From contig JAZDLO010000081.1 in NCBI GenBank assembly GCA_043801935.1, positions 1 to 12,281 on the forward strand: a stretch of DNA of 12,281 nucleotides. The letters are read 5' to 3'. Shown here one piece after another: positions 1 to 5,773 of the stretch (the first letter of the stretch is position 1; every line of letters begins with the position of its first letter). The notes under the pieces were generated by a model. It worked only from the letters and a program-made list of their open reading frames with translations, searched no databases and was not told where the DNA came from. The translations under genes and the position numbers were made by a program. This stretch comes from JAZDLO01 sp043801935. GTDB lineage: Bacteria; Actinomycetota; Thermoleophilia; RBG-16-64-13.

Positions 1-228
1 GTCCACGTCTCCGTCGGTCACCAGCGTCTCCCCCGCGTCGTGCCTGTCTCGGAGCCTCCGGACCATCTCCGCGCGAAGAATATCGATCTCGCCCTGTAGC
101 AGTCGCCTCCGCTTGGAGATTTCCGCCTCCTGCTCCGTCAATTGCCGGGCGAGGTCCTTCAGTTCCTCATCACTGTACGACTGGATATTTACCAGGCGTC
201 CAAAAGAGCTGTCTTCCAAGACTTCCAC
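1..228 (-). CDS. rsiG: RsiG-like c-di-GMP-responsive anti-sigma factor (5' part only; the gene continues past the left edge)
   Basis: The frame is open from a GTG at 228-226 to the window edge and gives 76 residues. I translated it by hand. The fragment is highly charged and helical. It carries an exact copy of the RsiG c-di-GMP-binding signature E(X)3S(X)2R(X)3Q(X)3D at E34, S38, R41, Q45 and D49. In Streptomyces, RsiG holds the flagellar-type sigma factor WhiG when bound to c-di-GMP. Streptomyces RsiG has two such motifs on one coiled coil, whereas Rubrobacter RsiG has one and works as a homodimer. The run after the helix (residues 60-76, with AGETLVTDGDVD) resembles the tail of short single-motif members as I remember them, so I infer the one-motif type. 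No Shine-Dalgarno sits at a useful distance from the GTG. A TTG at 219 is the alternative start. A partner sigma gene is not visible. Family call fairly sure; sigma target inferred. Confidence 0.78.
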   Translation of the reverse strand, partial: MEVLEDSSFGRLVNIQSYSDEELKDLARQLTEQEAEISKRRRLLQGEIDILRAEMVRRLRDRHDAGETLVTDGDVD

Positions 229-234
229 ACCTTT

Positions 235-263
235 ACTATAGCGGTTGTACCGCGAACCTTCAA
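235..263 (-). promoter_or_regulatory. Housekeeping-type promoter of the RsiG-like gene, probably giving a leaderless mRNA
   Basis: On the minus strand, TTGAAG (263-258) is followed after exactly 17 bases by TATAGT (240-235). Each hexamer differs from the sigma-70/HrdB consensus at no more than two positions. A start site about 7 bases past the -10 falls at 228-230, on or beside the GTG start codon at 228. That fits the lack of a properly spaced ribosome binding site. Leaderless messages are common in actinobacteria. Confidence 0.65.
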
Positions 264-314
264 TCTGAGGTAGAGGTATGTGTCCCCGGTCTATCCCCCA
301 CGTCTATGCTTGCC

Positions 315-342
315 GGGCGGGAACTGATTCCTGCTCCCGCCC
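315..342 (-). terminator. Hairpin downstream of gcvH, likely terminator
   Basis: Read on the minus strand, GGGCGGGAGC pairs with GTTCCCGCCC across an 8-base loop. This makes a 10-bp stem that is perfect except for one G-U pair. It begins 11 bases after the gcvH stop codon and lies before the promoter of the RsiG-like gene. No T tract follows, so it would be an I-shaped terminator or an mRNA 3'-end stabiliser. Its position implies that gcvH and the RsiG-like gene are separate transcription units. Confidence 0.6.
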
Positions 343-353
343 TATCACGCCCT

Positions 354-737
354 TCATTCCTCTTCGGCAAGCATGTCCTCGTACTCTTCGGCGGTCATCA
401 GATCGTCGACCTCGCCGGGGTCGCTGAGTCGCACCTTGATGAGCCAGCCGGTCTCGAAAGGGCTTTCGTTGATCAATTCGGGTGCGTCGACCACCTCTTC
501 GTTTACTTCCACCACCGACCCGCTCAACGGGGCGTACACGTCGGAGACGGCCTTCACCGACTCGACTTCGGCGTAGGGAGTCCCGGCGGTCACGTCCGCG
601 CCTACCTCGGGGAGCTCGATGAACACGATGTCACCGAGTGTCTCCTGAGCGTAGTCGGTGAGACCGAACACTGCGGTGTCGCCCTCTACCCGGGCCCAGT
701 CGTGCTCCCTGTGGTACTTGAGGTTCTTAGGGTTCAC
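354..737 (-). CDS. gcvH: Glycine cleavage system H protein (lipoyl carrier)
   Basis: The 127-residue product matches GcvH in length and pattern. It begins with the family's HDW (residues 12-14) followed by FGLTDYAQETLGDIVFIELPEVG-type sequence, and has the lipoyl-lysine loop ESVKAVSD with K62 as the lipoylated residue. GcvH is the swinging-arm protein that carries the aminomethyl group between GcvP, GcvT and the lipoamide dehydrogenase. In some bacteria it also serves as the lipoate donor for other enzymes. The start is GTG at 737, with a strong Shine-Dalgarno (AAAGGAG) 5 bases upstream. An ATG two bases upstream meets TGA at once and is not usable. No other glycine-cleavage gene is in the window, so it stands alone here. 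The acidic C-terminus is ordinary for the family. Confidence 0.95.
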   Translation of the reverse strand: MNPKNLKYHREHDWARVEGDTAVFGLTDYAQETLGDIVFIELPEVGADVTAGTPYAEVESVKAVSDVYAPLSGSVVEVNEEVVDAPELINESPFETGWLIKVRLSDPGEVDDLMTAEEYEDMLAEEE

Positions 738-772
738 ATGCGCTCCTTTCTTGCCATATTCGGCTGGCGGTC

Positions 773-801
773 ATGATAGCACAGCGGTTTTCGTCTCTCG
801 A
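773..801 (-). promoter_or_regulatory. gcvH: Candidate promoter of gcvH
   Basis: On the minus strand TATCAT (778-773) is a good -10. A weaker -35, TCGAGA (801-796), lies 17 bases before it. The start site would be near 766, leaving a leader of about 29 bases that includes the AAAGGAG ribosome binding site. The -35 is poor, so this call is moderate. Confidence 0.4.
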
Positions 802-836
802 CCAGCCGAGGCCACGCGGTTGTGGCCGTAGCCTTG

Positions 837-858
837 TATACTCTGAGTTGCAGAGTAT
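837..858 (+). promoter_or_regulatory. mglB -10 element overlapped by a perfect inverted repeat (candidate operator)
   Basis: TATACT at 837-842 is a good -10 for mglB; no convincing -35 lies 16-18 bases upstream. Starting one base later, ATACTCTG (838-845) and CAGAGTAT (851-858) form a perfect 8-bp inverted repeat around a 5-base spacer. The repeat covers the -10 and the predicted start site near 849, and ends 5 bases before the mglB Shine-Dalgarno. That is the layout of a repressor site. Because it is symmetric, it also places a CATACT hexamer on the minus strand (859-854) facing gcvH. Confidence 0.45.
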
Positions 859-878
859 GGGCAGAAGGAGAGTTGCTT

Positions 879-1376
879 GTGGCACGCCGCAGAGGCCTGA
901 TTATCAGTGACGAGCAGATGCAGCTGGTGGACGGCGTTCTCGCAAAGCTACAACGGGTCTCCGGGTCCAAGTTTGTTGCGCTCGTGTCGACGAGCGGGCA
1001 GCCGATCACGACCTCTCCCCCAGACGTGCAGTCCGACACGCTCTCGTTGGCTGCGCTCGCCGCCAGTTCATTCGCGGCCACCCGGCAGTTGGCTGAAGTC
1101 CTCAGCGAGCGCGAGTTCACCCTCTTATTCCACGAAGGCAAGGAATCGAATCTCCATGTCACCCAGGTGACTGACCAGGTTCTCTTGCTCATCACTTTCG
1201 GGAGGGAAACCCAGGTGGGCAGGGTTCGATTGTATACGAGCAGAGCTCTAGAGGTGCTCAAGCCGATTTTCGAACCTGCCGAAGATAACGCTGGGAATGA
1301 TGTGATCATCGATAGAGAATACTCGCGAGAGGCGGGCGCTGCTATCGACGGGTTGTTCCCAGACCGTACCGAGTGA
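879..1376 (+). CDS. mglB: MglB-type Roadblock/LC7 protein, GTPase-activating partner of MglA
   Basis: I place the start at GTG 879 because AGAAGGAG (863-870) lies 8 bases upstream. This gives 165 residues, close to Thermus MglB. The Roadblock/LC7 fold is visible: a first helix (residues 10-25), strands around FVALVSTSGQPI, a helix rich in Ala and Ser (LAALAASSFAATRQLAEVL), then strands FTLLFHEGKESNLHV and VLLLITFG. The C-terminal stretch VIIDREYSREAGAAIDGLF matches the extension that separates MglB from generic Roadblock proteins, as I recall the Thermus sequence. MglB dimers bind one MglA and stimulate GTP hydrolysis, and in Myxococcus this sets the cell's lagging pole. mglA follows after 19 bases, the same order as the Myxococcus mglBA operon. 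Family assignment is strong; a role in polarity, pili or division here is inferred. Confidence 0.85.
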   Translation: MARRRGLIISDEQMQLVDGVLAKLQRVSGSKFVALVSTSGQPITTSPPDVQSDTLSLAALAASSFAATRQLAEVLSEREFTLLFHEGKESNLHVTQVTDQVLLLITFGRETQVGRVRLYTSRALEVLKPIFEPAEDNAGNDVIIDREYSREAGAAIDGLFPDRTE

Positions 1377-1395
1377 CTCCGGCAAGGGGCTGCAC

Positions 1396-1980
1396 GTGGC
1401 ACTGATCAACCTGGCGGCACGGGAGATCAACTACAAGATCGTATACTACGGTTGTGGCCTCTGTGGTAAGACGACCAATATCCAGCACATCCACCGCCGC
1501 GTCAATCCCGCCGCCCGGGGCCGCCTGGTAAGCATCGCCACCGAGGAGGAGCGGACGCTGTATTTCGACTTCCTGCCTCTTTCGCTGGGCACGGTCAAGG
1601 GCCTACGCACGCGGTTCCACCTCTATACGGTGCCGGGACAGTCATTTTATAACGCCTCTCGGAGGCTCGTCCTGCAGGGAGTCGATGGGATCGTCTTCGT
1701 GGTCGACAGCCAGGTGTCGCGACTGGATGAGAACGTGGACAGCTATCTCAACCTGTGGGACAACCTCGTGTCTCAGGGGGAGGATCTGAGCAAGCTAGGC
1801 GTCGTCCTGCAGATGAACAAGCGTGATCTCAGTTCCATCTTCTCGGTGAGCGACCTGAACGAGCTACTCAACCACACAGAGTCCCCCGTGGTCGAGGCAT
1901 GCGCCCTGACGGGCGTAGGCGTGTTCGAGACCCTCAAGACCGCCTGCAAGCAAGTGATCGCCAAGAGCGCTCAGTTTTAG
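1396..1980 (+). CDS. mglA: MglA-type Ras-like small GTPase
   Basis: The 194-residue protein aligns nearly end to end with Myxococcus and Thermus MglA as I recall them. The P-loop GCGLCGKTT is at 19-27. The G3 motif is the MglA form TVPGQ (78-82) with Thr in place of the usual Asp, and G4 is NKRD (141-144). The residues known to drive hydrolysis in Thermus MglA are present at the same numbers: R53 (intrinsic arginine finger) and Q82. C20 replaces the Pro found in Myxococcus. The start is GTG 1396, with AAGGGG (1384-1389) upstream. MglA-GTP marks the leading pole and recruits motility or pilus machinery in other bacteria; the effector here is unknown. The gene is surely co-transcribed with mglB. 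Its TAG stop overlaps the stop of the convergent gene, so no terminator separates them. Confidence 0.92.
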   Translation: MALINLAAREINYKIVYYGCGLCGKTTNIQHIHRRVNPAARGRLVSIATEEERTLYFDFLPLSLGTVKGLRTRFHLYTVPGQSFYNASRRLVLQGVDGIVFVVDSQVSRLDENVDSYLNLWDNLVSQGEDLSKLGVVLQMNKRDLSSIFSVSDLNELLNHTESPVVEACALTGVGVFETLKTACKQVIAKSAQF

Positions 1981-4487
1981 GTAGGTCTTCCCTCCGCGAC
2001 GACCGCGTCGAGGATGCCCCTGTAGCTCTCGGCCAATTCCATGGCTCGATCGTCGTCGCCCGCTTCCGCATAGACGTGGAACAGCGGTTCCTCGGCATCA
2101 GGAAGGACCAAAGCCCACTCGGACCGGTCGAGAAAGACCTTGATCCCATCCACCAGAGACACCCGTCCCTCGCGGAGCTTCTCCGTGACGCGGCGCATGA
2201 CAGTACCTTTCAGCTCCGAGGGGCACTCTGACTCCAGATGGGTCACATGCGCCACCGGGACACGTGCCACCAGTTGCGACAAGGGCGCATCGGAGCTGGA
2301 GACCAACTCCAACACCTTCCCCAGGGCGTAGAGGCCATCCATGGAGGGCAGGACGGAAGGATAGATATAGCCGCCGTCCACACTCGCGGCGAACACGGTG
2401 TTCGGTCGGGCGGCTTCCGCCATCAGCGCGGCCTTCGAGTATCTTGTGCGGCGGATGGTGACCCCGGTGGAGGCGAGCACATGCTCACCCAGACGGGTGG
2501 CGTGCAGCGGCAGGGCAGCGGTTCCTGATCCTGCCTCTTGAGCGGCGTGCTGCAAGAGGAGAAGCAGCAGGGCGGCGTCGGGTACTAGTTCGCCCTTCTC
2601 GTCGACCACGTAGAGATACTCGGCCCCAGGATCCAGGATGGCCCCCATATCGGCCTCCATGGCTCCCACTAACTCTCCGACCCGGGCCGCCGCAGGGGGA
2701 AGGCTGTCGGCCAGCGTGAAGCGCGACCGGACACGAGAGAACGTGTTCAGCGCGACCGTTTCCACTCCAAGCTTGTCAAGGGTGGCCGAGAAGAAAAAAG
2801 CAGGTGCCGACGAGGAGTAGTCGAGCACCAAGCGAGGTTGCCGCGCGCGGATCGGGACCGTGTTCCAGTTGTCAAGGAGGGAAGTGGTGTACGTCTCGAT
2901 CGCTCGCGGCGGATAGACGACTCGGCCCATCTCCTCGAAGGCTGCTCGCCTGAAGTCCTCACGGAAGTAGTAGTTCTCGATGGCCCGCTCTCTCTTCCCA
3001 TCCAGCGGGACCCCAGGAGACTCGGAGAACAGGATCTCGATCTGGTCGGGGTTCTCCAGGCTCATCTGGACGTGTATACCCCCCGTCGCATTCCCGCTCT
3101 TTATGTCGAAGCGGTTGACGGCCAGCGGGGCGGTGGTGAGATCACGAACATTCACCCCGGTGGAATTCAGGCCGCTGATTATGGCCCGCTTGAAGACTCG
3201 GCAGGCATGATGGGTATCCCTGCTGGTGGTCACGTAGGCGTCTTTGCCGATGAGAGTGCCGTACGCCATGGCAAGACGCATGGCCATCTCAGGAGTCACG
3301 TCCACGTTGGCCAAGCCGCGAACGCCGTTCCTCCCAAACAGCGTGCTCGGTCCCCTTGTCTCCCAGACAATGGAAGACCGTACCACCGAACCGGGTTCTA
3401 TGTTCTTGAAGGGGTAGATCTTCACGTTGTTAGCCACGAGGGCGTCGCGGCCGATGATCGTACGGTCGCCGATGACCGCGCCCTCCGCGATGTTCGCGTT
3501 CTCGTGCACCTCCACCGCGTTACCGAGCACGGCTCCGCGCACCATGGCGCCGGGGGCCAGGTAGACGTTCTCCCCTAGCACCGACCCCCCCACCTCGGCG
3601 CCCGCTCGTACCACCACATTGTCGCCCAAGATCGTGTGAGACAGGATGCGGGCTCCGGGGTCGAGGCGGACGTTCTCCCCGATGACCGCCGGCCCTTCGA
3701 CGTCGTCCAAGCTGTCTAGAGCGGCTCCGTGCCCGACCCAAACGTTCCCTCGCAACCTCACGCCCGGTGGGGTAAGCCGTACTTTGCCGTCGAGCGCGTC
3801 GCGGTTCGCCTGCAGATACTGCTCCAAGCTACCGATATCCTGCCAGTAGCCGTCGCACACCACGCCGTAAAGCGGCCTGCGCATGTCGAAGAGCTTCGGG
3901 AAGAGATCGTGACTGAAGTCATAGGGTTGGCCCTCGGGGATGTGGTCGAACACTTCCGGCTCGATGACGTAGATCCCGGTGTTGACCGTATCGGAGAAGA
4001 CCTGGCCCCAGCCCGGCTTCTCCAGGAAGCGCTGGATCCGTCCCTCTTCGTCTACGATAACCACTCCGAACTCCAGGGGGTTCTCGACGCTCTTGAGGGC
4101 GATGGTGATCATCGCCTGGCGCTGCTTGTGAAAGGCGACCACACTGGTCAGATCGAAGTCGGTCAAAGCATCGCCGCTGATGACCAGGAAAGTATCCTCC
4201 AGGAGGTCCTTCGCCAACCGGATGGAGCCTGCCGTTCCCGCAGGTGTCTCTTCCACCGTATAGTCGATGTGCATGCCCAGGGCGCTGCCGTCGCCGAAGT
4301 AGTTACGGATTAGCCGAGGCAAGAACGCCAGGGTCATTACCACTTCGTCGATCCCATGCCGCTGCACCAACTCGAGGATGTGCTGGATGGTGGGTTTGTT
4401 GACCACCGGGACCATGGGCTTGGGCTGGTTAGATGTCAAAGGCCTCAACCGAGTGCCTTGACCGCCGGCCATGACGACTGCCTTCAC
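1977..4487 (-). CDS. Three-domain sugar-nucleotide protein: nucleotidyltransferase, left-handed beta-helix, degenerate phosphohexomutase
   Basis: The protein has 836 residues. Residues 1-232 form a nucleotidyltransferase of the mannose-1-phosphate guanylyltransferase type, with GGQGTRLRPLT (8-18), PKPMVP (22-27) and the metal-site region SGDALTDFD (104-112). Residues 245-375 are hexapeptide repeats of a left-handed beta-helix. Residues 385-830 have the phosphoglucomutase/phosphomannomutase fold, but its active-site motifs are replaced: the GRDTR-type loop reads SRDTH (422-426), TASHNP reads QMSLENP (474-480), DGDADR reads DPGAEY (619-624), the GExSGH loop reads SVDGGY (702-707), and RPSGTEP reads LPDAEEP (795-801). 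I infer an active transferase making an NDP-sugar (probably GDP-mannose, though glucose-1-phosphate is possible) and a non-catalytic mutase-like domain. The start is GTG 4487 with AGGAGG 5 bases upstream. Its gene neighbours give no pathway clue. Confidence 0.85.
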   Translation of the reverse strand: MKAVVMAGGQGTRLRPLTSNQPKPMVPVVNKPTIQHILELVQRHGIDEVVMTLAFLPRLIRNYFGDGSALGMHIDYTVEETPAGTAGSIRLAKDLLEDTFLVISGDALTDFDLTSVVAFHKQRQAMITIALKSVENPLEFGVVIVDEEGRIQRFLEKPGWGQVFSDTVNTGIYVIEPEVFDHIPEGQPYDFSHDLFPKLFDMRRPLYGVVCDGYWQDIGSLEQYLQANRDALDGKVRLTPPGVRLRGNVWVGHGAALDSLDDVEGPAVIGENVRLDPGARILSHTILGDNVVVRAGAEVGGSVLGENVYLAPGAMVRGAVLGNAVEVHENANIAEGAVIGDRTIIGRDALVANNVKIYPFKNIEPGSVVRSSIVWETRGPSTLFGRNGVRGLANVDVTPEMAMRLAMAYGTLIGKDAYVTTSRDTHHACRVFKRAIISGLNSTGVNVRDLTTAPLAVNRFDIKSGNATGGIHVQMSLENPDQIEILFSESPGVPLDGKRERAIENYYFREDFRRAAFEEMGRVVYPPRAIETYTTSLLDNWNTVPIRARQPRLVLDYSSSAPAFFFSATLDKLGVETVALNTFSRVRSRFTLADSLPPAAARVGELVGAMEADMGAILDPGAEYLYVVDEKGELVPDAALLLLLLQHAAQEAGSGTAALPLHATRLGEHVLASTGVTIRRTRYSKAALMAEAARPNTVFAASVDGGYIYPSVLPSMDGLYALGKVLELVSSSDAPLSQLVARVPVAHVTHLESECPSELKGTVMRRVTEKLREGRVSLVDGIKVFLDRSEWALVLPDAEEPLFHVYAEAGDDDRAMELAESYRGILDAVVAEGRPT

Positions 4488-4496
4488 GAGGTCCTC

Positions 4497-4528
4497 CTAC
4501 AGGTGACAGGAACGCGGTAGACCTGTAG
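4497..4528 (-). promoter_or_regulatory. Inverted repeat touching the ribosome binding site of the sugar-nucleotide gene
   Basis: Read on the minus strand, CTACAGGT (4528-4521) and ACCTGTAG (4504-4497) form a perfect 8-bp repeat with a 16-base loop. The last two bases of the second arm are the first two of the AGGAGG Shine-Dalgarno (4498-4493). It could be an operator, or an mRNA hairpin that limits ribosome access. A weak promoter (TTGTTG 4554-4549, 18 bases, TACTAC 4530-4525) overlaps the first arm. If it is used, the mRNA would lack that arm and the site would act as DNA. Confidence 0.35.
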
Positions 4529-4561
4529 TACCCATTTGGGCGAATAAACAACAAGACAAAG

Positions 4562-4635
4562 TCGGGACGGCCGGATTTGAACCGGCGACCTTCCGGCCCC
4601 CAGCCGGATGCGCTACCAAGCTACGCCACGTCCCG
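4562..4635 (-). tRNA. tRNA-Pro (anticodon GGG)
   Basis: The minus strand folds into a complete cloverleaf. The acceptor stem is CGGGACG with CGTCCCG. The D arm is GCGT/GCGC. The anticodon stem TCCGG/CCGGA encloses the loop CTGGGGG with anticodon GGG. The T arm is GCCGG-TTCGAAT-CCGGC, and the discriminator base is A. It is 74 bases long and the 3' CCA is not encoded, so it must be added after transcription. It reads CCC and CCU proline codons, in keeping with the GC-rich coding here. It lies between gpsA and the sugar-nucleotide gene on the same strand. Confidence 0.97.
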
Positions 4636-4645
4636 ACGCGGGACC

Positions 4646-4651
4646 AGTATA
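4646..4651 (-). promoter_or_regulatory. -10 element of tRNA-Pro
   Basis: TATACT on the minus strand ends 10 bases before the mature 5' end of the tRNA, giving a start site about 4 bases upstream of it. The hexamer 17 bases further back is TGGTCC, a poor -35, so the call rests on the -10 and its position. In the 107 bases between gpsA and the tRNA I see only this and a short CGCGC/GCGCG stem (within about 4690-4725) that is too weak to call a terminator. Confidence 0.4.
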
Positions 4652-4742
4652 GCGCGCAGCATTGGGATGGACCACCGGGTCACGCTTCTCAACCTGTGGG
4701 CGGGCGCGCGGGAGCGCGTCGAGCAGCAACGGCAAGTCCCGG

Positions 4743-5759
4743 CTAGCGCGACTCCGAGCGAGGTCGACGAGCCATAAGCTCGCGCACGCTGGTACGCACG
4801 TTCTTGCCCTCGAACACCACGGCTACTACGTTCTCGGCAATGGGCATCTCCACCCCATGTTCGCGGGCAACAACGTGCACGGCTCGAGCCGCCGCTAGCC
4901 CTTCGGCCACCATGCCCATTTCGTCCTCGACTCGCGAGGGAACGTGACCCTGAGCGATAAGCTCACCCGCCAGGCGGTTGCGAGAATGGCGCGACGTGCA
5001 GGTTCCCACCAGGTCGCCCAGACCGGCCAGTCCGGCGAAGGTCTGGGGGTTGGCGCCCAACGCCACGCCGAGGCGGGCCATCTCGGCCAAACCCCGAGTC
5101 ACGAGGGCGGCCCGGGCGTTATCGCCGTAGCCAAGGCCATCGGACATGCCTGTAGCAAGAGCGACCACGTTCTTGACGGCGCCGGCCAGCTCCACGCCTA
5201 CCAGATCGTCGTTGACGTACGCCCGCAGGCTCTCGTTGGTGATGAGGACTTGCAGGGTTCGGGCGTACTCCAGGTCGGCCGCTGCGATGACGGTCGCTGT
5301 GGGCTGCCCCAGGGCGACTTCTTCCGCCTGATTGGGTCCGGAGAGGACTGCCAAGCGCGGGCGAAGGTCGCTGAGCTCCGAATGGAGCACTTCGCTCAGA
5401 CGACGCCCGGTAGCAGGCTCCAGGCCCTTCGTGAGGCTGAGGACCCCCACTCCCATGGGGAGGCCGGGCGTCAGAGAACGCAGGACCTCCACATACGCCT
5501 TGCTCGGAAGCGCCACGACCAGTAGGTCAAAGGAACCGAGGTCGGCGTCCCGGTAGGTCCCGTACTCAAGATCGGCGGGTAGCTCGAGGAAAGAAAGGTA
5601 GTCAGGGTTGCGATGATGCTTCCGCAAGGCCTCGGCCTGTTGGGAGCGGCGGGCGAGCAGGGTCGTCGCGACACCGCACGAGGTCAGATGACGAGCAAAC
5701 GCAGTTCCCCAACTACCGGCCCCGATGACGGCCACACGAGGGGGAGTTCCGCTCCCCAT
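4743..5759 (-). CDS. gpsA: NAD(P)-dependent glycerol-3-phosphate dehydrogenase
   Basis: GpsA reduces dihydroxyacetone phosphate to sn-glycerol-3-phosphate, the backbone for all phospholipids, in the cytoplasm. From ATG 5759 the product is 338 residues, the normal family length. It has the Rossmann loop VIGAGSWGTAFA (11-22), LTKGLE (109-114), SGPNQAEEVA where most members have GPSFAxEVA, the catalytic-lysine helix AGAVKNVVALATGMSDGLGYGDNARAA with K196, and GLGDLVGTCTSRHSRN. An in-frame GTG at 5777 overlaps the plsY stop as GTGA and would add six residues. Neither start has a clear Shine-Dalgarno, and the GTG fits the 4-bp-overlap style of the rest of the operon. The gene ends the operon directly after plsY, whose enzyme uses its product. 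Confidence 0.95.
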   Translation of the reverse strand: MGSGTPPRVAVIGAGSWGTAFARHLTSCGVATTLLARRSQQAEALRKHHRNPDYLSFLELPADLEYGTYRDADLGSFDLLVVALPSKAYVEVLRSLTPGLPMGVGVLSLTKGLEPATGRRLSEVLHSELSDLRPRLAVLSGPNQAEEVALGQPTATVIAAADLEYARTLQVLITNESLRAYVNDDLVGVELAGAVKNVVALATGMSDGLGYGDNARAALVTRGLAEMARLGVALGANPQTFAGLAGLGDLVGTCTSRHSRNRLAGELIAQGHVPSRVEDEMGMVAEGLAAARAVHVVAREHGVEMPIAENVVAVVFEGKNVRTSVRELMARRPRSESR

Positions 5760-5773
5760 GCGCCCGAAGTCTC

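Noticed and set aside
734..1402. 222-residue open frame on the minus strand opposite mglB
   Set aside because: Its composition is Ser/Arg/Thr-rich with no recognisable domain. It is a shadow of mglB, whose own frame has a ribosome binding site and a clear family match.
2838..3578. 246-residue open frame on the plus strand opposite the mutase-like domain
   Set aside because: Rich in His, Asp and Val as expected for the complement of a GC-rich coding frame; no motif and no ribosome binding site seen.
4562..4635. tRNA-Pro as an attachment site for an integrated element
   Set aside because: No integrase gene, no repeated tRNA 3' end in the window, and ordinary chromosomal genes on both sides.
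4690..4725. CGCGC/GCGCG stem after gpsA as a terminator
   Set aside because: Only about 5 bp in a very GC-rich stretch with no T run; such stems occur by chance here.
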